In this document: piece after piece, positions 61,447 through 64,000 of the stretch
Layout of the letters: each line of letters begins with the position of its first letter
Position numbering within the stretch: position 1 is the first letter of the stretch
Source: Amniculibacterium aquaticum
Lineage (GTDB): Bacteria > Bacteroidota > Bacteroidia > Flavobacteriales > Weeksellaceae
Direction: 5' to 3'
Length of the DNA: 64,000 bases
Assembly: GCF_003852705.1 (NCBI RefSeq)
Contig: NZ_REFA01000001.1
Coordinates: 1-64,000, forward strand
Notes under the pieces: model-generated
The model's database searches: none
Seen by the model: only the letters and a program-made list of their open reading frames with translations
Told to the model about the DNA's origin: nothing
Program-made: the position numbers and the translations under genes

Positions 61447-64000
61447 TTAAAGTCTAATTTGGGCTGAAATTTTCACACTGAATTTATCCGGTGCTTTTCC
61501 ATTGCTCAAATGGTGCAAATGATTCAGTCTGTGGATGAAATCAATTCTTAAAAACCTGAAAATATTGGAGATGCCGTAGCCCAATTCCATGTACGGTTTG
61601 CGGTTCAGGCTTTTAAATTCTTCGTTGTTTTGGTAAGTGTTTTTCACAAACGAGGGATCCAAATCTCCTAAAAGATAGTTGAAGGTAATGTGGTTTCTCC
61701 AATTCAATTTTTTGATCAATGGAAGGCTGTTGGTGATCAGTCCTTCGAGATTTTGGGTGTATTGCAACGATACATATTTGTTGCTGGTGAATTCAAAAAA
61801 ACGCATCATGTTGAAGGCGTATTTGTTGTAAAATGAAAAGCCATTTCCCAAATGATTTTCCAACAAAGGATACGGAACTTTGTTGGGGATCCATCCGGCG
61901 GTTAAAGAATATTCTCCTCTACCCAAAAGTCCCATGGGTACAATTTGCTGAATGTTAAGATGCACTTTGTTGTAGTTGAAATCCCCATTTAAAAAATTTT
62001 TCATCCCACGGGTGTATCGAAGGATTAGCGTAGGTTGGTACACATTGTCTTTTAGGCTTACTTGCTTATTATTTCCGGATTCCAAATGTTGTCTTCCCGG
62101 TTTCCAACTGGTCTCAGCAATAATTTCTGTTGTGTTAAAAGTTTTTATAATTTCAGTATTAGGATTTTCTTGGTAAGAAAAAGGAAATACAGGATCAAAA
62201 GTATCGTGTTTTAGAATGATTTTCCCTGTAATGCTTTTGCTGATGTCTGCTTGAAGGTAACCCTGGTAGCTGTCTTGCCAAAAAGGCTTTCTCAAATTCA
62301 TTCTGCCATTTTTGGTGAAAGCATCGAAAATTGCATTTCTTCTGGATGAAAAATCTTCATACTGAAAAGCAACTTGTCCCAGATCATGACTGTAAGAGAT
62401 GCCTCCTTGTATCCAAGGATCTCTGGAAAAAATGTAATCGACTTTTGCACCGTATTTTATGGCCTGATCCTGAAATCCATAACTGACATAACCTCCCAAA
62501 ATCCATTTTTTACTAAAGAATTTGTTGGTCAGAAAACCCATTCTCAACCGTGTGCCTTCATAATCGTTGTATCCAACGGTGTATAAAAGAGGACCCAGGC
62601 CAACCTTGCCCACTTTGTAATACCCGTTGATAAGGAGGTCGATGACATCCAAATACGACTTTACCGATGGTAGTTTTTTTATTTTGCTTATGGTTGCCAG
62701 CATTGTTTTTTCAGAAACACTCAAAGAATCGGGTCTGTTTTCGTTCCAAAAAACATCACTTTCGGTTTCAGCATCGTTTAGAATGACGATCTTTTCATCA
62801 AAAATTTTAGGTTCTATTTCAATATCGGTTTCAATGTTTTTGGTAGATGCATAGTATTTAAGATAGACGGCCAAGCTTTCTTTTCCCGGTTTTGCAGTTT
62901 CCAGAATAACTCGAGTTTTCCCCGGAAACCATTGGTCGTTGGAGTCCAGTTTGGTCATTTCTTGTTGAATTTTCAAACTGTGGATGAAGTTGATATTTGC
63001 CTTGGGGCTAATTTCAGCATCGATTTTAAACAAGGCATAAGAACCGTGAGCAATGTAGACCGTCCCTTCAAAAGCCAGATCCGATTCTCGAAACGGCTTG
63101 AATTTTAGTACATAGTATTTTTCTCCATCCACGACAGCATGTTTGTCAACCAATTCATAATCGTATTGAATTTTGAAATTGTCGTTGAGCGGTGAGATGA
63201 AGTCTTTTCCTAAAATCCTGATGTAATTGTTGTAAAAATTATACTTGATGAAAGTGGATGACATCAACTGTGAAAATAAGGTCCCGTCGTCGATGCCAAT
63301 GCCGTTGGTTTTTGTTTTTTTGATGATTTCCGATTTGTTTTCCGGTTCTTTTTGGAAGTAGATGTCTGAGATGTTTTCTGAAGCAAAAATGGGAATGGAC
63401 AGTTTGTTTTTTTCAATTTCGTTGGAGTCGATTTGGTTTTCAATTAAATTTTTTATGTCTTTGTAAACCTTTTTTTTCTTGATTTTTTCTCCAAAATCCG
63501 ACATGGAAATTTCCATTCGGCTGTAGTTTTCATAACGATAACTTTTATACTTATCCGGATTGTTATTTACCTTTCTTTCAACAAATTTTTCAAGAATTTC
63601 ATAAGCAGGATTGCTGTATTTTTTTCTTTTCATTTTCAGAGTGATGCCCTCAATATTTTTCTCTCGGTCTATTAACTTTTTTTGTCTTCTTGTTAACTTG
63701 GGGCTGTTTGATTTTGGAATGAGATGCAACTCTAATTTTAAAGCTTGATCATATCCTAAAGCCAATCTTTCAAAACCCGTCTTTTCCACAATTATAGAAT
63801 CTAAATTAATCGTGTTTTCAATTAGGAATTTCCCGTCAACATCGGTTTCTGTAAAATGTAAATTACCGTCTTTCGATTTTAATGCCACTCGGGTGTATGG
63901 CAATAGCTCGCCGGTCTCAGAGTTTGTAGCCCTTCCTTGCGCAATTTTATTTTGTGCAAAAGCCGTTTGAGAAATGAAAAGGAAAATAAAAATAAAGTAA
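61447..64000 (-). CDS. DUF5686 family outer-membrane protein, 5' end cut by the window
   Basis: The frame runs to the right edge with at least 850 codons; the true start lies outside. The visible N-terminus is a signal peptide core (FIFIFLFISQTAFAQ) followed by a carboxypeptidase-regulatory-like domain (GRATNSETGELLPYTRVALK, ETDVDGKFLIE). A charged middle (about 90-200) leads to the DUF5686 region and an outer-membrane barrel whose end is FSVKISAQIRL, with Phe/Arg/Leu terminal pattern. These proteins are widespread in Bacteroidota and often annotated as carboxypeptidase-like or receptor-like. The substrate is unknown. Confidence 0.88.
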   Translation of the reverse strand, partial: YFIFIFLFISQTAFAQNKIAQGRATNSETGELLPYTRVALKSKDGNLHFTETDVDGKFLIENTINLDSIIVEKTGFERLALGYDQALKLELHLIPKSNSPKLTRRQKKLIDREKNIEGITLKMKRKKYSNPAYEILEKFVERKVNNNPDKYKSYRYENYSRMEISMSDFGEKIKKKKVYKDIKNLIENQIDSNEIEKNKLSIPIFASENISDIYFQKEPENKSEIIKKTKTNGIGIDDGTLFSQLMSSTFIKYNFYNNYIRILGKDFISPLNDNFKIQYDYELVDKHAVVDGEKYYVLKFKPFRESDLAFEGTVYIAHGSYALFKIDAEISPKANINFIHSLKIQQEMTKLDSNDQWFPGKTRVILETAKPGKESLAVYLKYYASTKNIETDIEIEPKIFDEKIVILNDAETESDVFWNENRPDSLSVSEKTMLATISKIKKLPSVKSYLDVIDLLINGYYKVGKVGLGPLLYTVGYNDYEGTRLRMGFLTNKFFSKKWILGGYVSYGFQDQAIKYGAKVDYIFSRDPWIQGGISYSHDLGQVAFQYEDFSSRRNAIFDAFTKNGRMNLRKPFWQDSYQGYLQADISKSITGKIILKHDTFDPVFPFSYQENPNTEIIKTFNTTEIIAETSWKPGRQHLESGNNKQVSLKDNVYQPTLILRYTRGMKNFLNGDFNYNKVHLNIQQIVPMGLLGRGEYSLTAGWIPNKVPYPLLENHLGNGFSFYNKYAFNMMRFFEFTSNKYVSLQYTQNLEGLITNSLPLIKKLNWRNHITFNYLLGDLDPSFVKNTYQNNEEFKSLNRKPYMELGYGISNIFRFLRIDFIHRLNHLHHLSNGKAPDKFSVKISAQIRL

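Overview
The window looks like chromosome from a flavobacterium, most likely a Weeksellaceae / Chryseobacterium-clade relative (inference). Reasons: low GC; lineage-typical families (PorD of the type IX secretion system, DUF5687 permease, DUF6909, DUF3078, DUF5686, type III glutamine synthetase, the distinctive Bacteroidota omega/Rpb6-like RNA polymerase subunit); almost no Shine-Dalgarno sequences; and promoters of the Bacteroidota form TTTG/TTG - about 19-23 bases - TANNTTTG. No rRNA, tRNA or CRISPR array was seen.

Layout. 1-3.0 kb: a Crp/Fnr regulator cut by the left edge, a HAD nucleotidase-like gene, an orphan ECF sigma factor and a small secreted protein. 3.0-8.0 kb: oligopeptidase B, an unknown gene, and a histidine kinase/response regulator pair. 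8.0-11.0 kb: a metal locus with a Cys/His-rich exported protein and a TonB-dependent receptor carrying a fused HMA domain. 11.4-14.4 kb: an NlpC/P60 lipoprotein and a two-gene ABC exporter. 14.5-19.8 kb: the block bamD - omega - coaBC - porD - recN, read leftwards. 19.9-32.9 kb: housekeeping genes (TetR, TatD, tcdA, rnpA, fumC, tadA, mutS, a SpoU methyltransferase, gdhA, dprA, rhomboid). 33.1-43.2 kb: paired DUF3078 proteins, type III glutamine synthetase, a DUF6909 protein, an M1 peptidase, coaX and pyrD.

43.3-52.8 kb is the accessory centre of the window: a complete RiPP locus of the 'grasp-with-spasm' type. Reading leftwards from 52.0 kb it holds a double-glycine precursor peptide, an intercistronic hairpin, a secreted DUF6624-like protein, an ATP-grasp ligase (GwsG), a possible 53-aa ORF, a SPASM protein with no radical-SAM cysteine motif (GwsS), a C39-peptidase ABC exporter, an HlyD adaptor and a TolC-like channel. 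A divergent XRE regulator faces the precursor across an intergenic region with two identical 16-base boxes spaced 21 bp. The locus is bracketed by two direct copies of a roughly 118-bp repeat; one copy is part of an element with terminal inverted repeats. In the proposed pathway GwsG and GwsS modify the leader-bearing peptide, the C39 domain cuts after Gly-Gly, and the ABC/HlyD/TolC tripartite system exports it.

52.9-64 kb: a hemerythrin-like protein, glycyl-tRNA synthetase, DUF502 - MiaE - thioesterase, a flavoprotein, a class I fumarase (a class II enzyme lies at 22.5 kb), a small membrane protein, release factor 1, and a DUF5686 outer-membrane protein cut by the right edge.
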